Notes: generated from the sequence alone by a model not told the origin. A stretch of 42,239 bases of DNA from Methanoculleus marisnigri (GCA_002503885.1 DASQ01000025.1:7547-49785); one strand, 5' to 3'; shown: positions 16,468 to 26,358, counted from the first letter of the stretch. Numbers and translations are program-made.

Positions 16468-17403
16468 ATGCTGGTGATCTCCTCCGCGGTGAATGCCGTC
16501 CTGCTGGTCACGGTCGGGATCGTTCTTGCGAACATTCTTGCCGAGACCGGAATATTTTCCCGGCTTTCGTCATTAACCGGGCCGTTCTGCAGGGTCTCCG
16601 GCCTCTCCGACGCGTGCATCCTTTCTGTCGTCGCGATGGGGGTCAACGCCACGGCGGGAAAGTCGATGCTTGCCGAGTACTACCGCGACGGGAAGGTGAC
16701 GGAGCGGGAGGTGATCCCGGTGCTCATCATGGGCTCCTTCCCGGTGGTCCTCGGGGAGTCGCTCTTCCGCGTTCAACTTCCTGCGGCCCTGGTCCTCCTC
16801 GGCCCCGTCATCGGGGGGATCTACACGGGGTTGAACCTCTTCTCAAGCGGCATCCAGGCACTTTTCGCTCTCCTCTACAGCCGCCGGTTCCTCGCGGTCC
16901 CTGCGCGCGCGCCGGCCCCGGCCCCTCCCGCACCAGCGGCCGCTCTTGCGCTCAGCCGGGAGGTCGTCGTTACCGGGTGCAGGAAGGCGGTCCCGACGCT
17001 CCGGCGGGTCGTCCCCGTCACCCTGACCGCGCTGGTCGTCTTCTCCCTTCTCTCCGCAACCGGGGTCATGGACGGCGTCGCCGCCGCGTTCGACCCCCTC
17101 CTCCAGGCTATCGGTCTCCCCGGCGAGAGCGCCGCGGCGCTCGTGGCCCAGTTCCTGCACTTCTCGGCAGGCTACGCGATCGTTGCGTCCCTGCTGGACG
17201 GGGGTATCCTCACGCTCGAGACGGCGCTCGTCACGCTCGTCCTCGGAAGCATGGTGGTCATCACCATGATCTACGTCAAGTACTCCGTGCCGCTCTACCT
17301 CTCGCTCTTCGGCCGGTTCGGCGTCCGGGTTTCGCTGGTCACGTATGCGGCAAGCATGGCCGCGAAGGTGATCACGGTTGCGCTGGTGTTCGTTCTGTTC
17401 TGA
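16468..17403 (+). CDS. Nucleoside-recognition (Gate) domain membrane protein
   Basis: A 311-residue membrane protein with two Gate-like halves. The N-terminal half shows VLANILAETGIFSRLS, VVAMGVNATAGKSMLAEYY and VLIMGSFPVVLGES. An Ala/Pro-rich linker follows (about 147-160), and the second half contains AVPTLRRVVPVTLTALVVFS and AQFLHFSAGYAIVASLLDGG. Such domains occur in the FeoB core, SpmA/SpmB and nucleoside transporters; the substrate is not known for this branch. The start ATG follows CAGGATTTGCC with a GGCAGG element. It is a single gene with its own promoter and an inverted repeat around the TATA box, and it converges with the downstream surface-protein gene. Confidence 0.72.
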   Translation: MLVISSAVNAVLLVTVGIVLANILAETGIFSRLSSLTGPFCRVSGLSDACILSVVAMGVNATAGKSMLAEYYRDGKVTEREVIPVLIMGSFPVVLGESLFRVQLPAALVLLGPVIGGIYTGLNLFSSGIQALFALLYSRRFLAVPARAPAPAPPAPAAALALSREVVVTGCRKAVPTLRRVVPVTLTALVVFSLLSATGVMDGVAAAFDPLLQAIGLPGESAAALVAQFLHFSAGYAIVASLLDGGILTLETALVTLVLGSMVVITMIYVKYSVPLYLSLFGRFGVRVSLVTYAASMAAKVITVALVFVLF

Positions 17404-17578
17404 GGAGCAGCGGCGTCCTGAGAGGGGCGGGTGTTCTGTCCGGACGGTGCGGCGGCGCCGACGGGCCGTCCATCGGATCGGCAGGTGTTCCAAGGAGCCG
17501 GTCTGAGGCCGCCTGATGCGGCAGCCGTTCGCATGGGTTTTTTGGCGAAGAAAAGAGGAGGGGATGTAGTCGGATCGG

Positions 17579-18670
17579 TTACCGCTTCCCGCGGAAGTAC
17601 CATCCCGCCGCCAGGGCCCCGGCGACAACCAGGATTCCGGCCGCGATGAGCGCCCACGGGGTCTCTCTGACGGGTTGCTGCGAACCGGATCCGGGCGAGG
17701 TTTCCTCACCGGCAGGAGCTGCGGCGGCTGGTGCGGTGGTCGCCTCCGCCGGGGGTGCTGCTGCCCACGTCAGGGCATAGATGCTGAAGTGCCCGACCTG
17801 CGCCGTCACGGTCCGGGTTGCCGGATCCACGGTTGTGGGGACCTCCTGCCACTCGCCGGTTCCGGGGTTGTACCACATCACCGTCAGGGTGGCCGTATCG
17901 CCGATCTGGTCCCACTCTTCCTCCGAGAGCGTATAGGTGAGGGTGGCCGGCGGATCGAAGGTGGCGCCGGCCGGCCCGCAGTCGAGGGCGAAGCCGATCG
18001 CCCCTCCCGGAGGCGGGGAAGGAAGGCCGGCGGCAGCGCGCGCAATGGTCACTTCACCGAGCGGGTCGCCGTTTTCGTCGCGGGCAAGCGTCCCCTCGCC
18101 GATGGTCACGGAGCCGACGCCGTCGCCGGTCCTGACCGTCACCGTTTCACTGACTTCGCCGGTCTCCGAGAGGGGGAGAGATGCCTGCCCGACGGACGTC
18201 ACCGGTGTGGACTGGGTCGGGGCGGGGGTCGATGTTGACCCCTGCGACCCTCCACCGTTGCCGCCGCTGCCGGGCGGCGTGGGAGTGCTCTCCCCGGCGA
18301 CGGAGAGGTCCAGGCGGGTCGTACTGTCCGGCGTGAAGGGTGCCGTCTCCTGTGCCGTCCGCCCGTCGACCAGGAAGGTGATCGTCTCCCCGGCCTGGTC
18401 TTCGGTCGCACTGACTATCAGGCGGTTTCCTTCATGCCGGCTGGAACTGCCGTATTCCCCGGCTTTTGTCGTCGCGATCGAACCGTATGTCGTCTCCCCG
18501 ATCAGGGCGGTGATAGTGGTCCCGGCAGGTGCCGGGGCGCCGCCGATCGTCACGCTGCCCCAGAAATCGTGGGGGAACGTGGGAGGGACGACATCTGCCG
18601 CTGAGACCGTGATCGCGAGGCCCAGGAGGAGAACCAGGGTCATCCCATATTTTAGTTTCACCGTTTTCAC
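17579..18670 (-). CDS. Small membrane-anchored surface protein, partner of the giant DUF3344 protein
   Basis: The 363-residue protein has an N-terminal signal peptide (LVLLLGLAITVSAAD) and a first beta-rich domain (HDFWGSVTIGGAPAPAGTTI, a carboxypeptidase-regulatory-like fold). A Gly/Ser/Thr/Pro linker follows (about 133-160), then a second beta domain with GEWQEVPTTVDPATRTVTA and VGHFSIYALT. The end is a Pro/Ala/Thr-rich stalk, one transmembrane helix (ALIAAGILVVAGALAAGWYF) and a positive FRGKR tail. This is an outward-facing, tail-anchored layout. No PGF motif precedes the helix, so archaeosortase processing is not indicated. The GTG start at 18670 overlaps the TGA of the giant gene (GTGA), so the two are probably made together. 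Confidence 0.8.
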   Translation of the reverse strand: MKTVKLKYGMTLVLLLGLAITVSAADVVPPTFPHDFWGSVTIGGAPAPAGTTITALIGETTYGSIATTKAGEYGSSSRHEGNRLIVSATEDQAGETITFLVDGRTAQETAPFTPDSTTRLDLSVAGESTPTPPGSGGNGGGSQGSTSTPAPTQSTPVTSVGQASLPLSETGEVSETVTVRTGDGVGSVTIGEGTLARDENGDPLGEVTIARAAAGLPSPPPGGAIGFALDCGPAGATFDPPATLTYTLSEEEWDQIGDTATLTVMWYNPGTGEWQEVPTTVDPATRTVTAQVGHFSIYALTWAAAPPAEATTAPAAAAPAGEETSPGSGSQQPVRETPWALIAAGILVVAGALAAGWYFRGKR

Positions 18671-21600
18671 GCCCCGATAGCGGCGAGCGTGTCCGCGTCG
18701 TTCATGTAGAGCCAGTAGCCCTGGAAGGGGGAGAGTTCCCGCATCTCGCCGTGGCGGCCGGTGGCGCCGCGGATGATCGAGGCGTCGTACTCCTGCTCGG
18801 CCGCGTTGAAACCGAAGAGGGTCGCCCAGGTCGTCTCGACCGACCGGAGCGTAGTGACCGCCGGTTCGGGGATGATATCGGAGAATCCGATCGCGTTCCA
18901 GCCCTCATCGAGGTATTTCGTGGTCGGCGGGGAGTTCGAAGCGGCGGCGAAGGCGAGCGGGATCTCGTAGGTGCCGTTCGCATAGATCCAGATCCCGTCG
19001 AGGGGCTCGAACATCTCGTTTGAACTCATCGCCTCCCACTGGTTGGTCCCGTTGTAGAGCAGTACCGGGCGCCCGTCGGTGTCCACGCCGTCGAAGACCG
19101 CGATGGTGTCCTGGCCGTCGGCGAGCCGCTTCGGCGTCGAGACGAAGTTCCAGCCGGGCTGGAGGACGATCGCCGACGCGTCGAGGTCGAAGTGCACTGA
19201 GGCGATCTCTCCCGAGGTGACGGTTACGGTCTCCTCTGTATCAAGGTAACCGTCTAGTTCCACCCGGACGGTGTGGTCGCCGACTGGAACGTTCGTCAGC
19301 GTGGTGTCGGTGGTTTCCCCGGTCTCTGCGCCGTCGAGCCAGATCGCGGCGCCGTCGGGGGTCGAAGTGACGACGATGCTTCCGGCCGGCTCGATCAGGG
19401 TGAAGTGGGCCACGGCGGTTCCGTCATCGACGACCGTCACGGTCGCTGAGGCGTCGGCGTAACCAGCCTTCTTCACGGTGACGGTGTGCTCGCCGGCCGC
19501 GACGTTTTCAAGCGTGCAGTCGGTCACCAGGCCGGTGTCTTCTCCGTCGAGCCAGATCGCGGCACCGTCGGGCGTCGAGGCGACGGTGATGCTGCCGTGG
19601 GCCTCGACGAGGTCGAGGTGGAGGGCTGTCGTCTGGTTGTAGGCGATCTCGATCTCAGCGGATGCATCGCGGTAGCCGTCCTTCCGGAGGACGACGGTGT
19701 GGGTGCCGACGGCGATCCCGTCGAGGGTTGCGTCGGTCACTTTTCCGGTATCAGCACCGTCGATCAGGATCGTAGCGTTCGTGGGCGTCGAGGTGACGGC
19801 GAGGCTGCCGGTCAGGGTGGTCAGCGCAAGGTCGACGGTTGCGGTCTCGCCGCTGACAACCGTGACCGGTGCGGAGGCGTCGGCATAGCCGTCGAGTTTC
19901 AGGGTGACGACGTGGTCGCCGGCCGGGACGTTCTCAAGCGTGCAGTAGGTCACCAGGCCGGTGTCGGCGCCGTCGAGCCAGACCGCCGCACCGGCGGGCG
20001 TCGAGGTGATGAGGATGCTGCCGGGGGCGGGAGCATACTCGACGACCAGGAAGGCCGCGGCGGCCTCCATGTAGTCGGCGCTGCTCTGGAACGCCGCGAC
20101 GTTTTCGCCGGCGAGGAACGAGGTTACGTTGCGTTCGTCGACGCCGATCTGACTGGTTCCCGTGTAGTTCCAGACGTTCGTCCAGGTCTGGTCGTTGAAG
20201 ATCAGCTCACCTTCGGTCGGTCCGGCGCCGGGGGCGACGGTGATCAGGGTGGCGGAGACGGCGTCCGCCGTGTCGATGATGCTGAAGGGCGCATACGCCG
20301 TCGCCTGTTCGGGTGTGGTTCCCTGGGCCGCGCCGCCGTAGAGGAGGTCGAAGCCTTCGTTCATGATCACGGTGTGCGGGCTGGTCGTGCCATCGTCGTA
20401 GACGACCGCGAGCAGCATCCCGCGGACCGAGACGTTCCCGCCGCCGGGGAAGGTGCTCGCGAGGATGGCGGCGTTGCCGTCGGTGGAGAACTGCTCCGCG
20501 ACGTCGTAGACGGTCATGCCGTAGGGGTAGGAGGTGCCCCATCCCTTCTCGTCGGCGTAGTAGGCGCCGACCGCGACGGCTTCGTCGTTGAAGGTCAGGG
20601 TGACGTTCTCCGGGAAGACCGGACCCTTGTCCCAGGTGTAGGGGACGTAGAGCCGTGCGGCGGCGATCGTGGCGCCTTCGGGGACCACGAGGTCGCCGGC
20701 CGTCCAGTTCACGGTGTAGTCGTTCCAGTTGGTGCCGGCGGAGAGGTAGGCGCCGTCGCCGGCCGACCAGAGGAGGTCGCCGCGGATGTCGTAGGTCGCC
20801 GTGGTGTTCAGGTCGTCCCCGCCGGTCCAGCGCTTGCCGCGGTAGCCGTTGTTGACGACCGTCTTCTCGACGGTCTTGAGGTTGTTCTCCTCGTTCGGTT
20901 CGGCGATTGCCCCGTCTGCGTCAGCGACGACCGCGATTGCCGCGGCCTCGCCGGCCTCGCGCACGGTCTCGTCGGTCCAGGCGACGGTGGTGTTTGCCCC
21001 GGCGGCGAGGCCGTCGACGGCGACGGTGCCGGTCGCACCGCTGACATTGAACCCGACGGCGAACGCAGCGGCGTCGCCGGTGCCGATGTTCGTGACCTTC
21101 GCGGTGTAGGTGTTGTCCGAGTTGGAGAAGACCTCGCCGTTGTTCGGGGCGAGGGTCGAGACCGTCAGGTCGGGGAGAGCGGCGTCGGCATACTCGACGA
21201 CCAGGAACTGGTGGTAGGCGCACATGCCGCCGCTCGTGGTGCCCTGGATGCCGGCCTCGTTTTCGGTCGCGGTGAGGAGGGTCGTGACGTCGAAGGCCTG
21301 GGCCTCGCAGGTGCTGGCCGTGCCCATCCAGGCGTTGGTCGCGACCGTAGCGCCGTTGAAGAGCAGGTTGCCTTCATCGGGCCCGGCGCTGCCGACGAAC
21401 GAATACAGGGTGGCGTTCGTGACGGTTGCGGGGTCGATGGTCATGCCGGTGAACGGCACGTAGGCGGTCGCCTCGTCCAGGGTGGTCCCGTAACCCGACT
21501 CGGAGTAGCCGAGTTCGTCGCACTCCTCGTTGAGGAAGATCTGTTTCCGGGTCGCGGACGGGTCGCTGTAGACGACGACGAGGGTGCTCGGGTAGAGGGC

Positions 21601-24600
21601 GTTCTTGTTGCCGTCGTTGGGGGTCATGACGAGGATGTTGTTCCCGTCCCTGACGAAGAGGCTCGTGACGTCGACTGCGGGGTACAGCCCGTATTCGTAG
21701 TCGGCGTAGGCGCCGATGTTGCTCTTATCCAGGTAGGGGGTCCCGAGCGCGACGGCGTTGCCGTTGAAGGTCGCCGTCAGGTTCGGCAGCCCGGCTTCGG
21801 TCTGGTCCCAGTTGTAGGCGACGTAGAGCAGGACCTTCTCGACCGTGGCGCCGGCCGGGACGGGCAGGTCGTCTGCGGTCCAGGTCTCGGTGCGGTCGGT
21901 CCAGCCGACGCCCTTGTAGGCGGCGGCGGGCTGGGCGGCGTAGACGATGCCGCCCCGGAGGTCGAAGGTCTGCTGCGTGGTGATGTTGCTGCCGCCGTCC
22001 CAGTAGATGCCCTTGCCCTTATACCCGTTGTACTTCACGGATTTCGCGGCGCTGGACTTGTTGTTGTTGGTCTCATCGGTCTCGGCGATGCGGTTGTCGG
22101 GGTCGACGACGGCGGTGTAGGTGACCGTGCCGCCCTCGAGGTCGCGAATGGTGGGATCGAGGACCGTGACGGTGCTCGTCGCGCCGCTCGCGAGCGTCGC
22201 GACGGTGGTGGTGTTGATCGCGACGGTGCCGTTGGCGACGTCGCTCGCGTAGAGGGCGACCGTGATGTTCGCGGCGGCGGCGGCCCCGGTGTTCTTGACG
22301 TTGACGATCTTGACGGGGTTAGGCTCCCGCGCAAAGACCGCGCTGGCCGGGACCGGGTTGACGGTGCCGGCGATGGTGAGGTCGACCTGGGCCGCGGGTG
22401 CGGTGACCGTGACGTACCCGGTCTTTTCTTCAGAGTCGCTGCCATAGGCGTTTGTGGCCGTGAGGGTGACTGTGTAGGTGCCGGCCGCGGTGTAGGTGTG
22501 GGTGGCGTTCTGCTCGGTGGAGGTCGCGTTATCGCCGAAGTCCCATGCCCACAAGGTCGGGATGTTCGTGGAGAGGTCGGTGAAGTTGACCGCGAGCGGG
22601 GCTGTACCGCTGGTGACGTCTGCGGTGAAGTCCGCAACCGGGGCGTCGCCGCCGGAGGAGCCGCCGTACCTGACGCTCATGAGGGCGAGCGGGAGCTTGT
22701 AGTAGTTTTCACCGCTCTTGTCGTAGCCGAGCGTGCTGTTCTGGCCGGCAGTGAGCACGGAGCTCACGTCCCAGGTGTTATTGCCGAAGTACGGCCCGTA
22801 CTTTGTTCCGGACGCAAGCGTCGTTCCCTGGAGCGTATAGACGCCGTCGACACTGGCGAGGTAGATCGCAGAGAGGTCTGCCGCATTCCAGCCCCCGGCG
22901 AGCGAAGCGGTGCCGAACGTCGTGGACCCGGTATAGGTGTCGTCGAGGGGGTTGACCGTGTCGTGGCCCTGGTTGACCCAGTACCGCACCTCGTCCGCAT
23001 CGCCGTCGTTATAGGCGACGACGAGGACCATGGCCTTGACCCGGCCGTCGAATGATGAGTCGATCTTCTGGCTCGCGGCCTGGACATTCACCGTTTGACC
23101 TGTAATCGCGTCGGTGAGGTCGTACCACATGATGTAGTCGCTCGTGACCCGGTTCATGTGGTCGTTTAACCAGACCGGCCCGGTTCCGCCGTCGCCGGGG
23201 AACGAGTAGGTGGTGTCGAAGGTCTCCGCTTTCTGGAGTTCGTAGGTGCCGTTGCCGTCGGCGTCGATCCCGATCGTCACGTTGCCGCGGTAGTTGTTCT
23301 GCATGTGGCCGCAGTAGACGTCGACGTAGAGCCGGGCCCAGGTGATGTTGGTGTGGGCGGGCAGGGTAAACGTCTTCTCAGCCGAGGTGGCAAACCCGGG
23401 GTACGAGTCGAACCAGAGCCCGCCGGAGACGGTGCCTTCTTCGACCGTCGTCAGGGGGATGCCGCCGTTGTAACTGTCGGAGGTGAGGGGCGCGTCAACG
23501 GCGATAAGGTCTGCCTTCGTTTCGGTATCCGAGCCTCCCGGTCCCGTGGCCGTCAGGGTGACCGTAAAGGTCCCGGCGGTGACGTAGGTGTGGACCGGGT
23601 TCTGCTCGGTTGCGTTCGTGCCGTCCCCGAAGACCCAGAGCCAGGAGGTCGGCGAGCCAGTCGAGAGATCGGTGAACTGCACCGCGAGCGGCGCCTCACC
23701 GGCGGTCACGTTCGCCGTGAAGTTCGCGGCCGGGGCCGCGGTGCCGTCGGCGTACTCCACCACGAGGAAGGTCTGTGCCGCAACCATACACGGCGATTTC
23801 CAGGTATTGTCTCCCTGGACCGCCGCCTCGTTCCCGGTCGCGTTCAGGTACGCCGTCACCTCGCGGTCGTCGACGGCTACCTGCGGGTTGTCGGAGGCGC
23901 CGACCGCCCGCGGGCCGTAGTTCCATACTCCTGTTCCGATCCGGTCACCGTTGAAGTAGAGGTTGCCCTCGCCGTCGTTGCCCCACGGGACGAACGTCGT
24001 GAGGTTCGCGCGGGTGACGCTCCCCGTATCGATGGTCGCGCCGGAGAACGGCACATACGCCGTCGCTTCCTCCATGCTCGTGCCATAGTTACCCTGGTCG
24101 GCGCCGAGGATATCGAACTCCTCGTTGACGAAGATCTGTTTCCTGGCGGCAGAGGCGTCCTCGTAGACCACGGCGAGGGTGAACCCGGCAGGCGATATCT
24201 TGGCGTCCGTGCCCGTCCGCGCGAAGAGCGCCGTGTTGTTGGCGCCTGCCTGGTAGAGGGATGTCACGTTGTAGGTCATCAGGCCGTACACGTAGTCTCT
24301 GTATGCCCCGAAGTTCGACACGTCGTGGTACCAGTTCACGTAGGGAACCCGGACGCCGTTGAAGTCGATCGAGACGTTGTCGGGCGCCGCGTTGGTGTTG
24401 TCCCAGCAGTAGGGCACGTAGAGCCAGGCGTCGCGGACCGTCGCGCCTGCCGGGAGCGGCAGGTCGTCGCCGGTCCAGGTCACGGTGTAGTTCGTCCAGC
24501 CCTCGCTGCCGAAACTGCCGGACATGTACTGGCTGTTGCCGAAGGAGTGGACGATGTCGCCGCGGAGGTCGTAAGTCCGCACCGTCGTGACGTTGCTGCC

Positions 24601-26193
24601 GCCCTCCCAGTAGATCTTGCCCTTGTAGCCGTTGTAGAGTACGCTTCTGGTCCCACCGACGACGACGTTGTTGGTCTCGTTGGTTTCGACGATGGTATTA
24701 TCGGGGTCGAGGACGGCGGTGTAGGCCACCGTCCCGCCTTCGTGCTCCCTGAGGGTGGGGTCGAGGACGTATACGGTAGTCTGCGTACCGGCCTCAAGGG
24801 ATGTGAGGGCGATGGTGACGTTGACCGGGACCGTATCGGAGACGTCGCTTGCGTAGATGGCGACCCTGATATCGGTCGCGGCCTCAGATCCGGTGTTTTT
24901 GACGACCATCCGGACCAGATTCGGCTCCAGAGCAAAGACCGCCCCGCCCGGAGACGGGAGCGGTCCGTTCGTGATGGCCAGGTCGCAGGCGGGAACGCTC
25001 GCGGTCACCGTGGCCGACCCGTTCACGCCCTCCGCGGCGGCGGTGACGGTCGTCGTCCCCGCCGTAAGGGCGGTGAAGTACCCGGTCTCGTTCACCGTGC
25101 CGACGGTCTCGTTACCGCTTGTCCAGGCAAACGTGACGCCGGTCATCTCGTTGTCGTCCTGGTCCTTCGCGACGGCGGCGAACTGCTGCGTCCCCCCGAC
25201 CGTCAGGTCGGCCGTCGCTGGGGAGACCGTGATGGTGCTGAGCGTACTCCCGTAATTGCCGAACGGCGCCATCAGCGGTGCGGTGTCGTTGCCGAGCCCC
25301 TCCGGGAGGGTGTACGGGGTGTCGCCGATCCCGTCGCCGTCGTCGTCGGCGCCGGTGTAGTCGCTGTCCCAGTAGTTGCCCATGACGCCCGAGTACGATG
25401 TGCCGTTGTAGGTGTAGGTGATCGCCTCGGGGGAGACCCAGAAGATCGTGGTCGGCGGGGTTGTGGATGTCGTTGTCACCGGCACGTCATTACCGGTGAT
25501 CGTGTTCAGATAGATCCGATTGTTTTCGACATCACCAAATCCATCGCTGTAAATTTCAATGCCGGCGTACGTGTTGTTAATAAACGAATTTTTTGTGATA
25601 GTATTATTCTCGCCACATAGGATTGTCAATCCGGCCGAAGAACCATCCCGGATACTGTTGTTCTCGAAAACGTTGGAGTTACCTGATAAGGTAACGCCTG
25701 AGTAATCACCTGTTGCGCCGGATATCACGTTGTCACGAATAATATTATATTCGGAAGATATTTCCAGGCCTCCCATATCATGCGTTGGATTGAGGAAAAC
25801 ATCATTGGCAATGATATTGTATGAAGAACCCGGATCTACATGCACTTTCATGTTTGTGAACGTAATATTCTCCAGGCGTGTTCTATGTGCACCGGTTCTG
25901 AGAGTAAAATAACAACATTCATCACCGCTATCACCGCTTTCGATTATAACCGAATCGCGATCCTCTCCTGTGATGGTGAGATCCGACTTATCTCTGATCA
26001 TAATTTGCTCTGATGATAACGTGTATACCCCGCTCCTGATCAGGACAGTGTCCCCCGACGAGGCCGCATCGATTGCGGCCTGGATCGACGAATAATCATC
26101 GGGTACGGTGATGGTCGCGGCCATCGCCGGCGCGGCGAGCGTGGTCATGCACAGCAGTGCAGCGATACTGAAAATCAGAAGCGTTCGTTGCAT
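18667..26193 (-). CDS. Giant secreted multidomain protein: beta-helix, Big, CARDB, DUF3344 x4, PKD x2, PEGA x4
   Basis: The start is the ATG at 26193 (MQRTLLIFSIAALL), because AGGAGATGA lies 7 nt before it and a signal peptide ending in APAMA begins there. The open frame extends 56 codons further upstream without features. The 2508 residues contain, in order and approximately: right-handed beta-helix (25-310, opening TITVPDDYSSIQAAIDAA), bacterial Ig-like domain (315-395), CARDB, DUF3344 (505-815), PKD (820-905), DUF3344 with YWVNQGHD (908-1170), PKD (1175-1265), CARDB, DUF3344 (1380-1665), CARDB, DUF3344 (1785-2055), and four PEGA repeats at ~71-residue spacing (2056-2345). It ends with a module opening LQPGWNFVSTPKRLADG and closing PFQGYWLYMNDADTLAAIGA. 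No C-terminal anchor is present; the overlapping downstream gene supplies one. Likely an envelope or adhesion protein. Confidence 0.85.
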   Translation of the reverse strand: MQRTLLIFSIAALLCMTTLAAPAMAATITVPDDYSSIQAAIDAASSGDTVLIRSGVYTLSSEQIMIRDKSDLTITGEDRDSVIIESGDSGDECCYFTLRTGAHRTRLENITFTNMKVHVDPGSSYNIIANDVFLNPTHDMGGLEISSEYNIIRDNVISGATGDYSGVTLSGNSNVFENNSIRDGSSAGLTILCGENNTITKNSFINNTYAGIEIYSDGFGDVENNRIYLNTITGNDVPVTTTSTTPPTTIFWVSPEAITYTYNGTSYSGVMGNYWDSDYTGADDDGDGIGDTPYTLPEGLGNDTAPLMAPFGNYGSTLSTITVSPATADLTVGGTQQFAAVAKDQDDNEMTGVTFAWTSGNETVGTVNETGYFTALTAGTTTVTAAAEGVNGSATVTASVPACDLAITNGPLPSPGGAVFALEPNLVRMVVKNTGSEAATDIRVAIYASDVSDTVPVNVTIALTSLEAGTQTTVYVLDPTLREHEGGTVAYTAVLDPDNTIVETNETNNVVVGGTRSVLYNGYKGKIYWEGGSNVTTVRTYDLRGDIVHSFGNSQYMSGSFGSEGWTNYTVTWTGDDLPLPAGATVRDAWLYVPYCWDNTNAAPDNVSIDFNGVRVPYVNWYHDVSNFGAYRDYVYGLMTYNVTSLYQAGANNTALFARTGTDAKISPAGFTLAVVYEDASAARKQIFVNEEFDILGADQGNYGTSMEEATAYVPFSGATIDTGSVTRANLTTFVPWGNDGEGNLYFNGDRIGTGVWNYGPRAVGASDNPQVAVDDREVTAYLNATGNEAAVQGDNTWKSPCMVAAQTFLVVEYADGTAAPAANFTANVTAGEAPLAVQFTDLSTGSPTSWLWVFGDGTNATEQNPVHTYVTAGTFTVTLTATGPGGSDTETKADLIAVDAPLTSDSYNGGIPLTTVEEGTVSGGLWFDSYPGFATSAEKTFTLPAHTNITWARLYVDVYCGHMQNNYRGNVTIGIDADGNGTYELQKAETFDTTYSFPGDGGTGPVWLNDHMNRVTSDYIMWYDLTDAITGQTVNVQAASQKIDSSFDGRVKAMVLVVAYNDGDADEVRYWVNQGHDTVNPLDDTYTGSTTFGTASLAGGWNAADLSAIYLASVDGVYTLQGTTLASGTKYGPYFGNNTWDVSSVLTAGQNSTLGYDKSGENYYKLPLALMSVRYGGSSGGDAPVADFTADVTSGTAPLAVNFTDLSTNIPTLWAWDFGDNATSTEQNATHTYTAAGTYTVTLTATNAYGSDSEEKTGYVTVTAPAAQVDLTIAGTVNPVPASAVFAREPNPVKIVNVKNTGAAAAANITVALYASDVANGTVAINTTTVATLASGATSTVTVLDPTIRDLEGGTVTYTAVVDPDNRIAETDETNNNKSSAAKSVKYNGYKGKGIYWDGGSNITTQQTFDLRGGIVYAAQPAAAYKGVGWTDRTETWTADDLPVPAGATVEKVLLYVAYNWDQTEAGLPNLTATFNGNAVALGTPYLDKSNIGAYADYEYGLYPAVDVTSLFVRDGNNILVMTPNDGNKNALYPSTLVVVYSDPSATRKQIFLNEECDELGYSESGYGTTLDEATAYVPFTGMTIDPATVTNATLYSFVGSAGPDEGNLLFNGATVATNAWMGTASTCEAQAFDVTTLLTATENEAGIQGTTSGGMCAYHQFLVVEYADAALPDLTVSTLAPNNGEVFSNSDNTYTAKVTNIGTGDAAAFAVGFNVSGATGTVAVDGLAAGANTTVAWTDETVREAGEAAAIAVVADADGAIAEPNEENNLKTVEKTVVNNGYRGKRWTGGDDLNTTATYDIRGDLLWSAGDGAYLSAGTNWNDYTVNWTAGDLVVPEGATIAAARLYVPYTWDKGPVFPENVTLTFNDEAVAVGAYYADEKGWGTSYPYGMTVYDVAEQFSTDGNAAILASTFPGGGNVSVRGMLLAVVYDDGTTSPHTVIMNEGFDLLYGGAAQGTTPEQATAYAPFSIIDTADAVSATLITVAPGAGPTEGELIFNDQTWTNVWNYTGTSQIGVDERNVTSFLAGENVAAFQSSADYMEAAAAFLVVEYAPAPGSILITSTPAGAAVWLDGADTGLVTYCTLENVPAGDHVVTLKLDGYADASAPVTVVSGETATVDLALTTLTGSLAVTSTPTNATILIDGADTGKVTDATLDGIAVGTHTVVLRKDGYRDASAEIEIAYNQTTALHLDLVEAHGSITVASTPDGAAIWLDGEDTGLVTDCTLENVAAGEHTVTVKKAGYADASATVTVVDDGTAVAHFTLIEPAGSIVVTSTPDGAAIWLDGAETGETTDTTLTNVPVGDHTVRVELDGYLDTEETVTVTSGEIASVHFDLDASAIVLQPGWNFVSTPKRLADGQDTIAVFDGVDTDGRPVLLYNGTNQWEAMSSNEMFEPLDGIWIYANGTYEIPLAFAAASNSPPTTKYLDEGWNAIGFSDIIPEPAVTTLRSVETTWATLFGFNAAEQEYDASIIRGATGRHGEMRELSPFQGYWLYMNDADTLAAIGA

Positions 26194-26285
26194 TTCGTAC
26201 TCATCTCCTTCTTTCATCTTGTGGTGCCGTCTTACCGGCGCCCGTGAGAGCGCACCGGGTAAAACAGAATGATCAGGAGGTGGTA

Positions 26286-26358
26286 ATTGATCATATTTAA
26301 AATGGGATCGTTCATATCTGATCATATTTTTTTTATATTTTATGCCACTTATGGCATA
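26286..26358 (-). promoter_or_regulatory. Promoter region of the giant surface gene with direct and inverted repeats
   Basis: An A/T-rich block in G+C-rich DNA contains two copies of TGATCATATTT (26288-26298 and 26319-26329) 31 bp apart. On the minus strand it has TATA-like elements near 26291-26302 and 26327-26340, and just upstream a perfect inverted repeat TATGCCA-CTTA-TGGCATA (26341-26358). The repeats could be activator or repressor sites controlling a costly giant protein. The mRNA leader would be roughly 75-110 nt. Confidence 0.5.

Noticed and set aside
19165..20030. CRISPR array or DNA tandem repeat
   Set aside because: The ~213-bp periodicity reflects four PEGA protein repeats in one reading frame, with diverged DNA and no repeat-spacer pattern.
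19486..23055. 1189-codon open frame on the + strand opposite the giant surface gene
   Set aside because: Valine/glycine/aspartate-rich shadow of the repetitive surface protein; no signal peptide, no domains, no ribosome site.
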